Source of the DNA: Parapedobacter luteus
Lineage (GTDB): Bacteria; Bacteroidota; Bacteroidia; Sphingobacteriales; Sphingobacteriaceae
Assembly: GCF_900168055.1 (NCBI RefSeq)
Contig: NZ_FUYS01000007.1
Location: 62,001-126,000, forward strand
Direction: 5' to 3'
Length of the DNA: 64,000 nucleotides
Of the stretch, positions 54,852 through 63,824 are shown piece by piece. The translations under genes and the position numbers were made by a program. The notes under the pieces were generated by a model. It did no database searches. It was not told where the DNA came from and worked only from the letters and a program-made list of their open reading frames with translations. Within the stretch, counting starts at the first letter, position 1. Every line of letters starts with the position of its first letter.

Positions 54852-56189
54852 ATGGGCTTTTTAAAGAATAGTAATTTTAAGATAGTTTTTTTGCTGGCGC
54901 TCGCGATAGGCGTGTCATTGTCGGCTACGGTATCCGCACGTCAACAGGTGGAAGATACTTCCATTCATGCTACCGATACAACTGGAGCAATCGCTGACCC
55001 GAACGCTACCGTATCGGCTGACACCTCGTTGACTTCAGATACGGCTGCCATGGACTCCGCAGCTGCTGTAAAAGGAGCTACCCCGACGGCAACAACCGAG
55101 GAGGCCGGCAAAGTGAGCCTCGACCCGCAGGTATACACCAATTTCTTTTATTACCTGCTGGTTGTCTTCTTGGTTTGCGTGCTGGTGGCGGTAGTGGGTA
55201 AGATTCTGCAGATATATGAGTTGACCCGCCGTATGAATGGCCGGGATACCACCTATTATATGTATAATGTACATGCAAATTTGTTTTTGGTGTGTTTGGT
55301 GGTGGGTCTTTATGGCGTTTATTGGTCTTACGCAAATCATGGTGCGCAATCCCTGCGGGATGCGGCCACAGAGCATGGCGAGCGGATAGACGCGATGTTT
55401 ATGATTACGACGGTCATTACAACCATCGTTTTGGTGCTTACGCATATCGGTTTGTTTGGTTTCGCTTTCAAATACCGTGCAACCCCCTCAAGGAAAGCTT
55501 ATTTTTACCCGCATAACAACACGATTGAGAAAGTCTGGACCATTGTGCCGGCCGTGGTGTTGACGGTGCTGGTATTGTTTGGCTTCTTTACCTGGCGGAG
55601 TATTACCAATGTTCCCGAGGAGGAACAAAAGAACGCACTTCACATTGAAGTCATTGGTGAGCAGTTCGCCTGGACGGTACGTTATCCGGGACGGGACGGA
55701 CAAATTGGCGAGCGTAATTATCGACTGACTACGCCATTGAATAGCCTTGGTATTGACTTTACAGATAAGAGCAGTTGGGATGACCAGTTGGGCGCTGAAA
55801 TTGTGCTACCCGTAAACAGGCCTGTCCGCGTACAGATCACTTCAAAGGATATTCTGCACAGCTTTTATATTCCGGACTTCCGCGTTCAAATGAATGCTGT
55901 GCCGGGGATGAAGACTTACTTCCAGTTTACACCGACCGTGACAACGGAGGAGATGCGCGACAAATTGGGCGATTACAATTACGACTTTGTTATGTTGTGT
56001 GCCAAGATATGTGGTGGCGGGCACTATAACATGCAGAAGCGGGTACGGGTAGTCACCGAGGAGGAGTACCAAGCTTGGCTCAACGAGCAACCCTATTTTT
56101 TCACGGAAGATTTGAGGAAAGAGTTTCAGGTGTCACAGGCATCAGAAGAAGAAGTAGAAGCGAAGAAGCTGTTGGCTAACGCCAACTAA
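54852..56189 (+). CDS. coxB: Cytochrome c oxidase subunit II
   Basis: A 445-residue CuA-bearing subunit, longer than usual. After a signal peptide is a Thr/Ser/Ala/Asp-rich stretch (about 30-90), then extra transmembrane helices before the standard two. The CuA site is 'CAKICGGGHYNM' with the upstream His in 'DILHSFYIPDF'. Lys replaces the common Glu in CAEIC, but that residue ligates by its backbone. It receives electrons from ACIII. Confidence 0.95.
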   Translation: MGFLKNSNFKIVFLLALAIGVSLSATVSARQQVEDTSIHATDTTGAIADPNATVSADTSLTSDTAAMDSAAAVKGATPTATTEEAGKVSLDPQVYTNFFYYLLVVFLVCVLVAVVGKILQIYELTRRMNGRDTTYYMYNVHANLFLVCLVVGLYGVYWSYANHGAQSLRDAATEHGERIDAMFMITTVITTIVLVLTHIGLFGFAFKYRATPSRKAYFYPHNNTIEKVWTIVPAVVLTVLVLFGFFTWRSITNVPEEEQKNALHIEVIGEQFAWTVRYPGRDGQIGERNYRLTTPLNSLGIDFTDKSSWDDQLGAEIVLPVNRPVRVQITSKDILHSFYIPDFRVQMNAVPGMKTYFQFTPTVTTEEMRDKLGDYNYDFVMLCAKICGGGHYNMQKRVRVVTEEEYQAWLNEQPYFFTEDLRKEFQVSQASEEEVEAKKLLANAN

Positions 56190-56220
56190 TATTGAAAAAA
56201 AAACGTATTAATACACAGAT

Positions 56221-58113
56221 ATGTCAACTATAGCAAACGCAGGCACTCATAGCGTGGACCATCACGGTGATCATGGGCATCACCATGAAACGTTTTGGAC
56301 TAAATATGTATTTAGCCAAGACCACAAAATGATTGCTAAGCAATTTTTGATTACCGGTATTATTATGGCTGTGGTAGCCATGCTGTTGTCGATTTTGTTC
56401 AGGATTCAATTGGCCTGGCCGGATAAGGAATTCCCGATTTTGGAGGTTTTCCTTGGCAGTAAGTGGGCCGCCGGTGGGCGTATTCACCCTGAATTTTTCC
56501 TGGCGTTGGTGACCATACACGGAACCATCATGGTCTTTTTCGTGCTTACAGCTGGGCTTAGCGGTACGTTTGCGAACCTGTTGATACCTTATCAGTTGGG
56601 AGCAAGGGATATGGCGTCGCCGTTTATGAACATGCTTTCGTATTGGTTCTTCTTTGTGGCTTGTATTGTGATGATCGCGTCATTCTTCGTAGAGAGCGGC
56701 CCGGCAAGTGCAGGATGGACCATCTACCCGCCGCTTTCCGCTGTGCCTAAAGCGATTAGTGGTTCGGCTACGGGGATGACTTTATGGCTGATCAGCATGA
56801 CGCTTTTCATTGTGTCCCAGGTACTCGGTGGCACGAATTATATCAGTACGGTATTGAACATGCGCACGAAGGGGATGGACCTTTGGAAGATGCCACTCAC
56901 TATATGGGCGTTATTCCTGACCGCGATTGTCGGGCTGTTGTCGTTCCCGGTATTGGTGTCTGCTGTGGTGTTACTTATCTTCGATCGGAGCTTTGGTACA
57001 AGTTTCTATTTATCGGACTTGGTCGTCCAAGGCCAAATTTTGCCCAACGAAGGCGGTAGCCCCATCCTGTTCCAGCACTTGTTTTGGTTCCTGGGACACC
57101 CGGAGGTTTACATTGTATTGATGCCGGCTCTTGGTCTGACATCCGAAGTTATTTCTACGAACTCACGTAAACCCATCTTTGGCTATCATGCGATGGTCTA
57201 CTCGTTGATCGGTATTACTATCCTGTCGTTCATCGTTTGGGGACACCATATGTTCGTCACGGGGATGAACCCGTTTTTGGGCGGAGTGTTTATGATTACG
57301 ACGTTGATCATTGCCGTGCCTTCTGCCGTGAAAGTATTTAATTACCTAGCTACGCTTTGGCGGGGCAACATCCGGTTTACACCGGCGATGCTTTTTGCTA
57401 TCGGCATGGTATCATTCTTCATTTCGGGTGGTCTTACCGGTATTTATTTGGGTAACTCTGCGTTGGACATCAACTTACATGACACGTACTTCGTGGTGGC
57501 CCACTTCCACTTGGTAATGGGGTCAGCGTCCATCTTTGGTATGTTGTGTGGGGTTTATCACTGGTTTCCAAAGCTCTTCGGCCGTATGATGAATGAGAAA
57601 TTAGGATATTTGCATTTTTGGCTTACGTTCATCGGTGCGTATTTGGTGTTCTTCCCTATGCACTTTATGGGGATAGACGGTGTTCCGCGTCGGTATTACG
57701 CATTCACGGAGTTTCCGTTTATGGAAAAATGGATTTCCGTAAACGTATTTGTTACCTGGGCGGCTATCATCGCTGCGTTAGGACAAATAGCGTTTATCTG
57801 GAACTTCTTTTCGTCTATTTGGTTTGGCAAGCGTGCTACGCAGAATCCATGGAGTTCAAATACGCTGGAGTGGACGACTCCCGTGGAGCACATCCATGGC
57901 AACTGGCCAGGAGAAATTCCTACGGTTTACCGTTGGCCATATGATTATAGCAAACCAGGGCACCATGAAGATTTTATTCCGCAGACGGTTCCTTTTTCAG
58001 AGACGATGAGTTCGAATTTGCCACATGACTTTGAAGGAAATGCGGAGGCTGAGCGTATTCAGCGCGAGTGGGAGTTGGCCAATAATCCGCAGCCGGAGAA
58101 GGAGACCGAGTGA
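56221..58113 (+). CDS. coxA: Cytochrome c oxidase subunit I (aa3 type)
   Basis: A 630-residue proton-pumping catalytic subunit. 'VTIHGTIMVFFVLTAGLSG' holds a heme a ligand His. 'FWFLGHPEVYIVLMP' carries the cross-linked His-Tyr of the CuB site, 'VWGHHMFVTGM' the other CuB histidines, and 'HDTYFVVAHFHLVM' the heme a3 ligands. The conserved '-HPEVY-' Tyr marks an A-type oxidase. The start codon is 31 bp after coxB. Confidence 0.97.
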   Translation: MSTIANAGTHSVDHHGDHGHHHETFWTKYVFSQDHKMIAKQFLITGIIMAVVAMLLSILFRIQLAWPDKEFPILEVFLGSKWAAGGRIHPEFFLALVTIHGTIMVFFVLTAGLSGTFANLLIPYQLGARDMASPFMNMLSYWFFFVACIVMIASFFVESGPASAGWTIYPPLSAVPKAISGSATGMTLWLISMTLFIVSQVLGGTNYISTVLNMRTKGMDLWKMPLTIWALFLTAIVGLLSFPVLVSAVVLLIFDRSFGTSFYLSDLVVQGQILPNEGGSPILFQHLFWFLGHPEVYIVLMPALGLTSEVISTNSRKPIFGYHAMVYSLIGITILSFIVWGHHMFVTGMNPFLGGVFMITTLIIAVPSAVKVFNYLATLWRGNIRFTPAMLFAIGMVSFFISGGLTGIYLGNSALDINLHDTYFVVAHFHLVMGSASIFGMLCGVYHWFPKLFGRMMNEKLGYLHFWLTFIGAYLVFFPMHFMGIDGVPRRYYAFTEFPFMEKWISVNVFVTWAAIIAALGQIAFIWNFFSSIWFGKRATQNPWSSNTLEWTTPVEHIHGNWPGEIPTVYRWPYDYSKPGHHEDFIPQTVPFSETMSSNLPHDFEGNAEAERIQREWELANNPQPEKETE

Positions 58114-58119
58114 TAAAAC

Positions 58120-59172
58120 ATGCTTCCACCTGCTGAAAAAAGATTCTTATGGGTCAACAAGATCACGATTATATCGTTGTTTGTGTTGATTCTCGCGGGT
58201 GGTGTGGTAAGGAGCACAGGCTCCGGAATGGGATGTCCCGATTGGCCGAAGTGTTTTGACCGGTTGGTACCGCCTACAGCCGCCTCGCAATTGCCCGAAG
58301 GATATGAGGAAAAGTATATTGCGGGGAGGCAAAAGAAAAACGAACGGTTTGCGAAGATGCTGGAGCGGTTTGGCAACAAGGAGCTGGCCGAACGCATACG
58401 CAACGATGAGAGCATCTTGCAGCATGAACCATTCAATGCCGCGAAAACGTGGACAGAGTATATCAACCGGTTGGTTGGAGCGATTACTGGATTTTTGCTT
58501 TTACTTTGCGCCATTTTTTCATTTACGTTCTTTAAAACGAAAAAGTCCATTTTCATTTGGAGTGTGATTAATGTAATAGCCGTTGGCTACCAGGCTTGGT
58601 TGGGCTCGATCGTTGTGTCTACCAACCTGATGCCCTGGATTATTACGGTGCATATGCTGCTCGCTTTGGTCATTGTCGGAATTAGTATTTATACGTATTT
58701 CAAGGCCCGGTCGCTGCGGGATAAGGATTTGCTCATCAATCATACGTCCGGTGGGATAAAGGTTTTGGCGGCATTTTCGCTTTTCCTGATTATCGTCCAG
58801 GTAGCGGTCGGTACCGGTGTAAGGGAAGAGATAGACTTGATTTCGGCTTCAAGTAGTATGCCAGACCGGAGCGAATGGCTGGAGCAGGTCGGGCAGGTGT
58901 TCGACGTACATCGGAGCTTGGCGGTGGTATCCGCAATAGTGATCGTACTTTTGTTTTTTGTCGTGCGCTCGCGTTTTGCTCCAAGTAGCTACCAAAGTAA
59001 GTTTACAAACTTGCTTTTGCTATTGATGGTGTTGCAGTTTGTGACAGCGGCGTTACTGGCATATGTTGATATTCCGCCTTTTGCGCAAACAGCTCATCTC
59101 GTGTTGGCGAGCTTGTTATTCGGCAACCAGTATTATTTGATGCTGTTGCTTGGTAAAGTGGCATGGAAGTGA
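58120..59172 (+). CDS. ctaA: Heme A synthase (COX15/CtaA)
   Basis: A 350-residue inner-membrane protein with 8 hydrophobic helices that oxidises the methyl of heme O to make heme A. 'GGVVRSTGSGMGCPDWPKC' at the N-terminus has the paired cysteines, and 'FNAAKTWTEYINRLVGAITG' and 'VDVHRSLAV'-like segments hold the heme histidines. The ATG is 6 bp after the coxA stop, so it is tightly coupled to it. Confidence 0.95.
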   Translation: MLPPAEKRFLWVNKITIISLFVLILAGGVVRSTGSGMGCPDWPKCFDRLVPPTAASQLPEGYEEKYIAGRQKKNERFAKMLERFGNKELAERIRNDESILQHEPFNAAKTWTEYINRLVGAITGFLLLLCAIFSFTFFKTKKSIFIWSVINVIAVGYQAWLGSIVVSTNLMPWIITVHMLLALVIVGISIYTYFKARSLRDKDLLINHTSGGIKVLAAFSLFLIIVQVAVGTGVREEIDLISASSSMPDRSEWLEQVGQVFDVHRSLAVVSAIVIVLLFFVVRSRFAPSSYQSKFTNLLLLLMVLQFVTAALLAYVDIPPFAQTAHLVLASLLFGNQYYLMLLLGKVAWK

Positions 59173-59198
59173 TTTTTGATATATTGAAAAATTAGTTG

Positions 59199-60191
59199 AT
59201 GAAGATATCTGAGCGTGATATACAGGCCAAGCGGATGGCTAGTGGCGGGGTAGCCATGCAGAAGCGTGGCAAGGGGGAATTTGCTGAAGTCGCGCAATTT
59301 GCGGCGGACTTCAAGCAATTGGTCAAAATCCGCTTGACGATGACCGTTGTCTTCTCGGCTTCCATTGCTTTTCTAATCGGCAGCAAGCAGCAGGGAGACA
59401 TTAATTGGGTTAATTGGCTGATTCTTACGCTGGGGGGCTTTTTGGTCACAGGCTCCGCCAACGGGTTCAATGAGATTATTGAGCGTGATTTGGATAAACT
59501 GATGAAGCGGACGGCTGATCGGCCTATCCCGTCCGGCCGCATGACAACAGGGCAGGCCCTTGTATTAAGCTTGCTCATGGGCATTGCCGGTACGTACACG
59601 TTGGTTTCGCTAAACTTTATTGCCGGGCTTTTGTCGGTCTTTTCTATAGTCCTTTACGCATTTATTTATACACCGCTGAAGCGAAAATCGCCGATAGCGG
59701 TGTTTGTTGGTGCGTTTCCTGGCGCATTGCCGCCGCTTATCGGCTATTATGCAGCCTTTAGCCAGAATGATTTGGCGGCCTATAGCCAACATAATGTCGC
59801 CGCTATCGTCGTCATACCGCTGGTGTTGTTTATTATCCAGTTTGTATGGCAGTTTCCTCATTTTTGGGGTATTGCCTGGGTGCTTGATGAAGATTACAAG
59901 CGGGCAGGCTTCCGGTTGTTGCCCACGACAAAGCGTGACAGGCTGTCTGCATTGATGGTGTTGGTTTCAACGCTCCTCATGTTGCCTGTAAGTTTGTTGC
60001 CGTATTATTTCGGGTTTGGCGGCGTTGTGGTTTCGATTGCCTCGGCCCTTGGTGCATTGCTGTTTAGCTGGTACGGGCTGAAGCTTTTTTTGAAGCGGGA
60101 TCTGGCTTCGGCACGGCGGGTAATGTTTACCTCTTTTTTTTATTTGCCACTCATCCAGCTGATATTACTGTTTGATTTTAATGCCCTATGA
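59199..60191 (+). CDS. ctaB: Heme O synthase (protoheme IX farnesyltransferase)
   Basis: A 330-residue UbiA-family prenyltransferase adding the farnesyl tail to protoheme. The first motif reads 'NEIIERDLDKLMKRTADRP', matching the family NxxxDxxxD pattern, and 'IYTPLKRKSPIAVFVGAFPGALPP' is the second. The real start is the ATG at 59199 (a TTG precedes it directly). Its stop overlaps the start of the next gene. Confidence 0.95.
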   Translation: MKISERDIQAKRMASGGVAMQKRGKGEFAEVAQFAADFKQLVKIRLTMTVVFSASIAFLIGSKQQGDINWVNWLILTLGGFLVTGSANGFNEIIERDLDKLMKRTADRPIPSGRMTTGQALVLSLLMGIAGTYTLVSLNFIAGLLSVFSIVLYAFIYTPLKRKSPIAVFVGAFPGALPPLIGYYAAFSQNDLAAYSQHNVAAIVVIPLVLFIIQFVWQFPHFWGIAWVLDEDYKRAGFRLLPTTKRDRLSALMVLVSTLLMLPVSLLPYYFGFGGVVVSIASALGALLFSWYGLKLFLKRDLASARRVMFTSFFYLPLIQLILLFDFNAL

Positions 60192-60778
60192 TAGCTATGG
60201 CTAAATACACGCAAGATAAGGAAGAGCTGACTCAGCAGAAGGCGAAGAAATTCAACCTGTGGCTGGGGATGATAGGGATGTTTATGATGTTTGCCGCGCT
60301 TTCAAGCGGATTTATCGTTTACACTGCCGGCGGAATGGACCGGGGGATCAAGACCTTATTGCCTGACGCATTCATCTATAGCACGGCTTTAATCGTGTTG
60401 AGCAGTGTCACGATGCAGTTGGCTTACAACGCGGCGAAAAAGACATTATTTAGTAGGCAGAAAATGTTGCTGGTAGCCACCATTTTATTGGGTATTGGTT
60501 TTTTTATTATCCAAGTGTATGCATGGGGGGTCTTAAGCGCCAGGGGCGTCGTGTTTGTCAATAGCAATGCATCACAATCGTTTATTTACGTGTTCACCGG
60601 TATGCACCTGGCACATATTGTGGCCGGTATTCTGGTTTTGATAAGAGCTTTAGCGGGGCGTATCAATAATATTCCCCAAGTGAATAATGTCTTCCGAATG
60701 GATCTGGCCGCACTATTCTGGCATTTTCTGGGCTTTTTATGGATTTATATTTATGTTTTTTTACTTTTGAATCAATAA
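60188..60778 (+). CDS. Cytochrome c oxidase subunit III-like protein (short form)
   Basis: A 196-residue membrane protein of the CyoC/COX3 family with five helices. 'GMIGMFMMFAALSSGFIVY' and 'FRMDLAALFWHFLGFLWIYIYVFL' are characteristic of subunit III. The ATG at 60188 overlaps the ctaB stop by 4 bp; a second ATG is at 60197. A longer subunit III gene follows, so one of the two may serve an assembly role. Confidence 0.88.
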   Translation: MIAMAKYTQDKEELTQQKAKKFNLWLGMIGMFMMFAALSSGFIVYTAGGMDRGIKTLLPDAFIYSTALIVLSSVTMQLAYNAAKKTLFSRQKMLLVATILLGIGFFIIQVYAWGVLSARGVVFVNSNASQSFIYVFTGMHLAHIVAGILVLIRALAGRINNIPQVNNVFRMDLAALFWHFLGFLWIYIYVFLLLNQ

Positions 60779-60787
60779 CACTGAACA

Positions 60788-61516
60788 ATGAGTACAACTG
60801 TAACGGAATTGGATAAGGTAAAAACCGGACGCTGGAACGGGGGTAGGTCGCCTTTCAATGTGGAGTATGGCAAGATCATGATGTGGTTTTTCCTTACTTC
60901 GGATGCTTTTACGTTTTCCGCGTTCCTGATTTATTATGGGACACAGCGTTTTGCCCATCTTACTTGGCCGGATCCGGATAAGGTATTTCAGTCTATACCG
61001 TTCATCGCAGACCACGGCTATCCGTTGGTGTTTGTGGGGATCATGACGTTTATTCTCATCATGAGTTCGGTGACAATGGTGCTTGCCGTGGAGGCCGGGC
61101 ACCGCAACTCGAAAAAGGAAGTGGTCAATTGGATGATCGCAACGATTATCGGTGGTCTTATGTTCATCGGATGCCAGGCGCTGGAATGGACGCACTTGCA
61201 CCACCAGGGCTTCTGGTGGGGAAGCATTCCTTTTCAGGAAGGGGTATCTCCCGAGGTGACACTCGAGCCGTATTTTTCCCGTGAAATTTCGGAAGTGTCG
61301 GCGCTTCAGTTTGCGAACCTGTTCTTTACCATAACAGGATTTCACGGATTTCACGTCTCTGTAGGGATACTATTGAATATCATCGTTCTCGGCATGGTCT
61401 TGGCCAATACGTTTGAACGCCGTGGTTCTTACCTCATGGTCGAAAAAGTGGGGCTTTACTGGCACTTTGTAGATTTGGTATGGGTGTTTGTATTTACATT
61501 CTTTTATTTGGTATAA
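60788..61516 (+). CDS. coxC: Cytochrome c oxidase subunit III
   Basis: A 242-residue integral subunit with helices ending in 'GLYWHFVDLVWVFVFTFFYLV', the classic COX3 C-terminus. 'MMWFFLTSDAFTFSAFLIYY' is the first helix, and 'GFHGFHVSVGILLN' is a conserved His-rich turn. It shields the subunit I core. Confidence 0.93.
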   Translation: MSTTVTELDKVKTGRWNGGRSPFNVEYGKIMMWFFLTSDAFTFSAFLIYYGTQRFAHLTWPDPDKVFQSIPFIADHGYPLVFVGIMTFILIMSSVTMVLAVEAGHRNSKKEVVNWMIATIIGGLMFIGCQALEWTHLHHQGFWWGSIPFQEGVSPEVTLEPYFSREISEVSALQFANLFFTITGFHGFHVSVGILLNIIVLGMVLANTFERRGSYLMVEKVGLYWHFVDLVWVFVFTFFYLV

Positions 61517-61541
61517 TCAATAATTAACGCAATATTACGCT

Positions 61542-61922
61542 ATGGCTTCTCAACATCACGATCATACGGTAGGACACGAAGATGGACAACACCACGAAGG
61601 TATGTCCAAGGGTAAGATTTGGCGTGTATTTTTCTACCTGCTGGCCCTTACGGCGTTGGAATTTTTTATAGCCCTCGTGTTGGTGCATGGTGGCGTTATT
61701 TCCAAAGGTCTTGGTGTAAACATCGTTTATATCGTCCTTACGCTGTTCAAAGCATATTATATCGTCGCTTATTTCATGCACCTCAAGTTTGAGACATTTG
61801 GATTTATCATGTCCGTCACCATCGTGTTCCTATTTATTATCTATTTCATCGCATTGATGCTTACAGAAGGAACTTATATGAAAGGGCATTTCAATCCGTT
61901 CCCCTTTTGGCCGAATAATTAA
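61542..61922 (+). CDS. Cytochrome c oxidase subunit IV (caa3/CyoD type)
   Basis: A 126-residue protein with three hydrophobic helices and a His-rich N-terminus ('HHDHTVGHEDGQHHEG'), which could bind copper. 'GVNIVYIVLTLFKAYYIVAYFMHLKFE' is a typical subunit IV segment. Its TAA overlaps the Sco start by one base. Confidence 0.87.
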   Translation: MASQHHDHTVGHEDGQHHEGMSKGKIWRVFFYLLALTALEFFIALVLVHGGVISKGLGVNIVYIVLTLFKAYYIVAYFMHLKFETFGFIMSVTIVFLFIIYFIALMLTEGTYMKGHFNPFPFWPNN

Positions 61923-62638
61923 TGGGTATCGTCAAGCAAGGGAGCGGTGGCTTGAAGAAAATCATAATCCTGGCAGCTATTTTGATACTGCCGGGATTTT
62001 TATATTATTTGCTGGAGAGGAAAGGTGAGAATCGGTATAAGACACTGCCGATTTATGGCGAAAAGGTGCTGACAGGTACGTTTAGCAACCGGATGGGAAA
62101 GAAAGTCCCTGACACGCTATTTCACCATATTAAGCCGTTTTCGTTGGTGAACCAGCAGGGCGAACCTATTCACGTATTGGCCAACGATTCTACATTGGCA
62201 GTCGTCAACTTTTTTTACAGCCGTTGTACGTCGTTTTGCGAACAGATGAACAACGAGATGAATCGGGTCGCCGAGCGGTTTATCAATAACGAGTTGATCA
62301 ATTTCTATACCATCACCGTGGATACGCTGTACGACACACCCGAAGTGTTGCGGGAGTACGCAGCGGCATACCGACCGGAGACAAAGAAATGGCATTTCCT
62401 TACATCCGGGGATGATAATGTCTTCGATATTGCACAACAGGGGTTTCTGGTGGATGCCGTGCAGGACACGACCAAGTCTGTCCATTTCATCCACAGTGCG
62501 TCGTTGGTTCTGGTTGATTCCGAACGGCGTATTCGGGGCTACTATGATGCGACTCAGAAAAAGGAAGTGGATCGGTTGATAGACGAGATCAAACTGTTGC
62601 TGGTAGAAGAGATTCGCGAAAAAAGTCCGTTTAAGTGA
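61922..62638 (+). CDS. SCO-family copper chaperone (Sco1/SenC)
   Basis: A 238-residue membrane-anchored thioredoxin-fold protein for CuA-site assembly. The copper-binding pair is in 'YSRCTSFCEQM' and the third ligand His in 'VHFIHSASLVLVDSE'. One N-terminal transmembrane helix ('IIILAAILILPGFLYYLL'). It is coupled to the subunit IV gene by a 1-bp overlap. Confidence 0.93.
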   Translation: MGIVKQGSGGLKKIIILAAILILPGFLYYLLERKGENRYKTLPIYGEKVLTGTFSNRMGKKVPDTLFHHIKPFSLVNQQGEPIHVLANDSTLAVVNFFYSRCTSFCEQMNNEMNRVAERFINNELINFYTITVDTLYDTPEVLREYAAAYRPETKKWHFLTSGDDNVFDIAQQGFLVDAVQDTTKSVHFIHSASLVLVDSERRIRGYYDATQKKEVDRLIDEIKLLLVEEIREKSPFK

Positions 62639-62675
62639 TTTAGGTTTACGCTTTTAGATTTACGATTTTGTAGTT

Positions 62676-63212
62676 ATGGAACAGGCGCTTGAAAAAAGAT
62701 ATAATAAATGGATAGTTGTTTTATCAGTGGCTATCCCGGTGGTTGTAGCCATCCTGTTTGGTGTCAATTTACGTGATTTGGGCTATGACGTAAAGCCGCT
62801 CACATTCCTGCCGCCCATTTATGCGACAATTAATGGCGTGACAGCGGTATTGCTCGTGTGGGCCGTCGCTGCCATCCGCCGGGGCAACCGCAGATTGCAC
62901 GAAACCTTGGTAAGAATTTGCATTGGATGCTCGGTGGCATTTTTGGTCATGTATGTGGCTTACCACATGACGGCTGAGTCTACGCCATATGGCGGGCAAG
63001 GCACTATTCGCTATGTGTATTTTTTTATCTTGATTACCCATATTTTATTATCCATCATTATCATTCCTTTTGTGCTGGTTACCTATGTCCGGGGCCTTTC
63101 CGGTAATTTTGCGAAGCACCGCAAATTGGCAAAGGTTACATTCCCCCTCTGGCTGTATGTAGCGGTGACCGGCGTGGTGGTCTACCTGATGATATCGCCC
63201 TATTACGGATGA
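62676..63212 (+). CDS. DUF420 membrane protein, cytochrome oxidase-associated
   Basis: A 178-residue protein with four to five helices. 'LPPIYATINGVTAVLLVWAV' and 'HKLAKVTFPLWLYVAVTGVVVYLM'-type segments near the ends match DUF420, related to CtaM, which is needed for aa3-oxidase maturation in some bacteria. It closes the respiratory operon. Confidence 0.85.
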   Translation: MEQALEKRYNKWIVVLSVAIPVVVAILFGVNLRDLGYDVKPLTFLPPIYATINGVTAVLLVWAVAAIRRGNRRLHETLVRICIGCSVAFLVMYVAYHMTAESTPYGGQGTIRYVYFFILITHILLSIIIIPFVLVTYVRGLSGNFAKHRKLAKVTFPLWLYVAVTGVVVYLMISPYYG

Positions 63213-63334
63213 TTGAACGTCCGCGTTTCAGCAACAGGGCAAGTTTCCGATTGAAGACATCACGAAGGCTCAGATCTAACATTTGCCGGGCACCCGTCTC
63301 CATATACCTGCATAAAACCATAGCAATAATTCCG

Positions 63335-63342
63335 TATCTTTG
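63335..63342 (+). promoter_or_regulatory. -7-like box just before the 63349 gene
   Basis: TATCTTTG, an exact TAnnTTTG match 6 bp before the ATG, with no clear -33 TTG. If real, the transcript would be almost leaderless. Confidence 0.3.
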
Positions 63343-63348
63343 CCAACA

Positions 63349-63804
63349 ATGGAACGTATTTGGATATATCAGGCCGATCGGCAAATATTGGAGCGCGAAA
63401 AAGCTTATATATTGGAGAAACTGGAGGCATTCACCTCACAATGGAAGGCCCACGGCAAAGCATTGGCCGCTCATGCCGAAATCCGGCATGATTGGTTTGT
63501 CATTATCATGGTTGATGACACGGTAGCGCCGCCAACCGGCTGTTCAATTGACAAATCCGTACACCTCCTTAAAGAAATCGAACAGGAAATCGGAATCAGC
63601 CTCTTTGATCGCATGCGGGTGGCATACCGTCACCCAGATGGTATCAAGGTAGTGCCGCGCGCCGAGTTTGAGCGTCTTATTGCCACCGGTGAGGTGACGG
63701 ATGATACGCCGGTATTCAATAATCTTGTGGCCTCCTATCCAGACTTAGCAGACAAATGGGAAGTTCCGTTGCGCGAAAGCTGGCATGCGAAGGTGTTTTT
63801 TTAG
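63349..63804 (+). CDS. Conserved Bacteroidota protein, often mislabelled 'ABC transporter ATPase'
   Basis: A 151-residue cytoplasmic protein. 'RIWIYQADRQ', 'HAEIRHDWFVIIMVD', 'TGCSIDKSVHLLKEIEQE' and the terminal 'WEVPLRESWHAKVFF' are recognisable from homologues in Flavobacterium and Pedobacter. No Walker A or B motif or ABC signature exists, so the database label looks wrong. A TTG at 63340 is in frame, but the ATG at 63349 is preferred. The Cys in 'GCSID' is a notable conserved residue. Function unknown. Confidence 0.8.
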   Translation: MERIWIYQADRQILEREKAYILEKLEAFTSQWKAHGKALAAHAEIRHDWFVIIMVDDTVAPPTGCSIDKSVHLLKEIEQEIGISLFDRMRVAYRHPDGIKVVPRAEFERLIATGEVTDDTPVFNNLVASYPDLADKWEVPLRESWHAKVFF

Positions 63805-63824
63805 TGACAGGTGGTTGATCGGTG

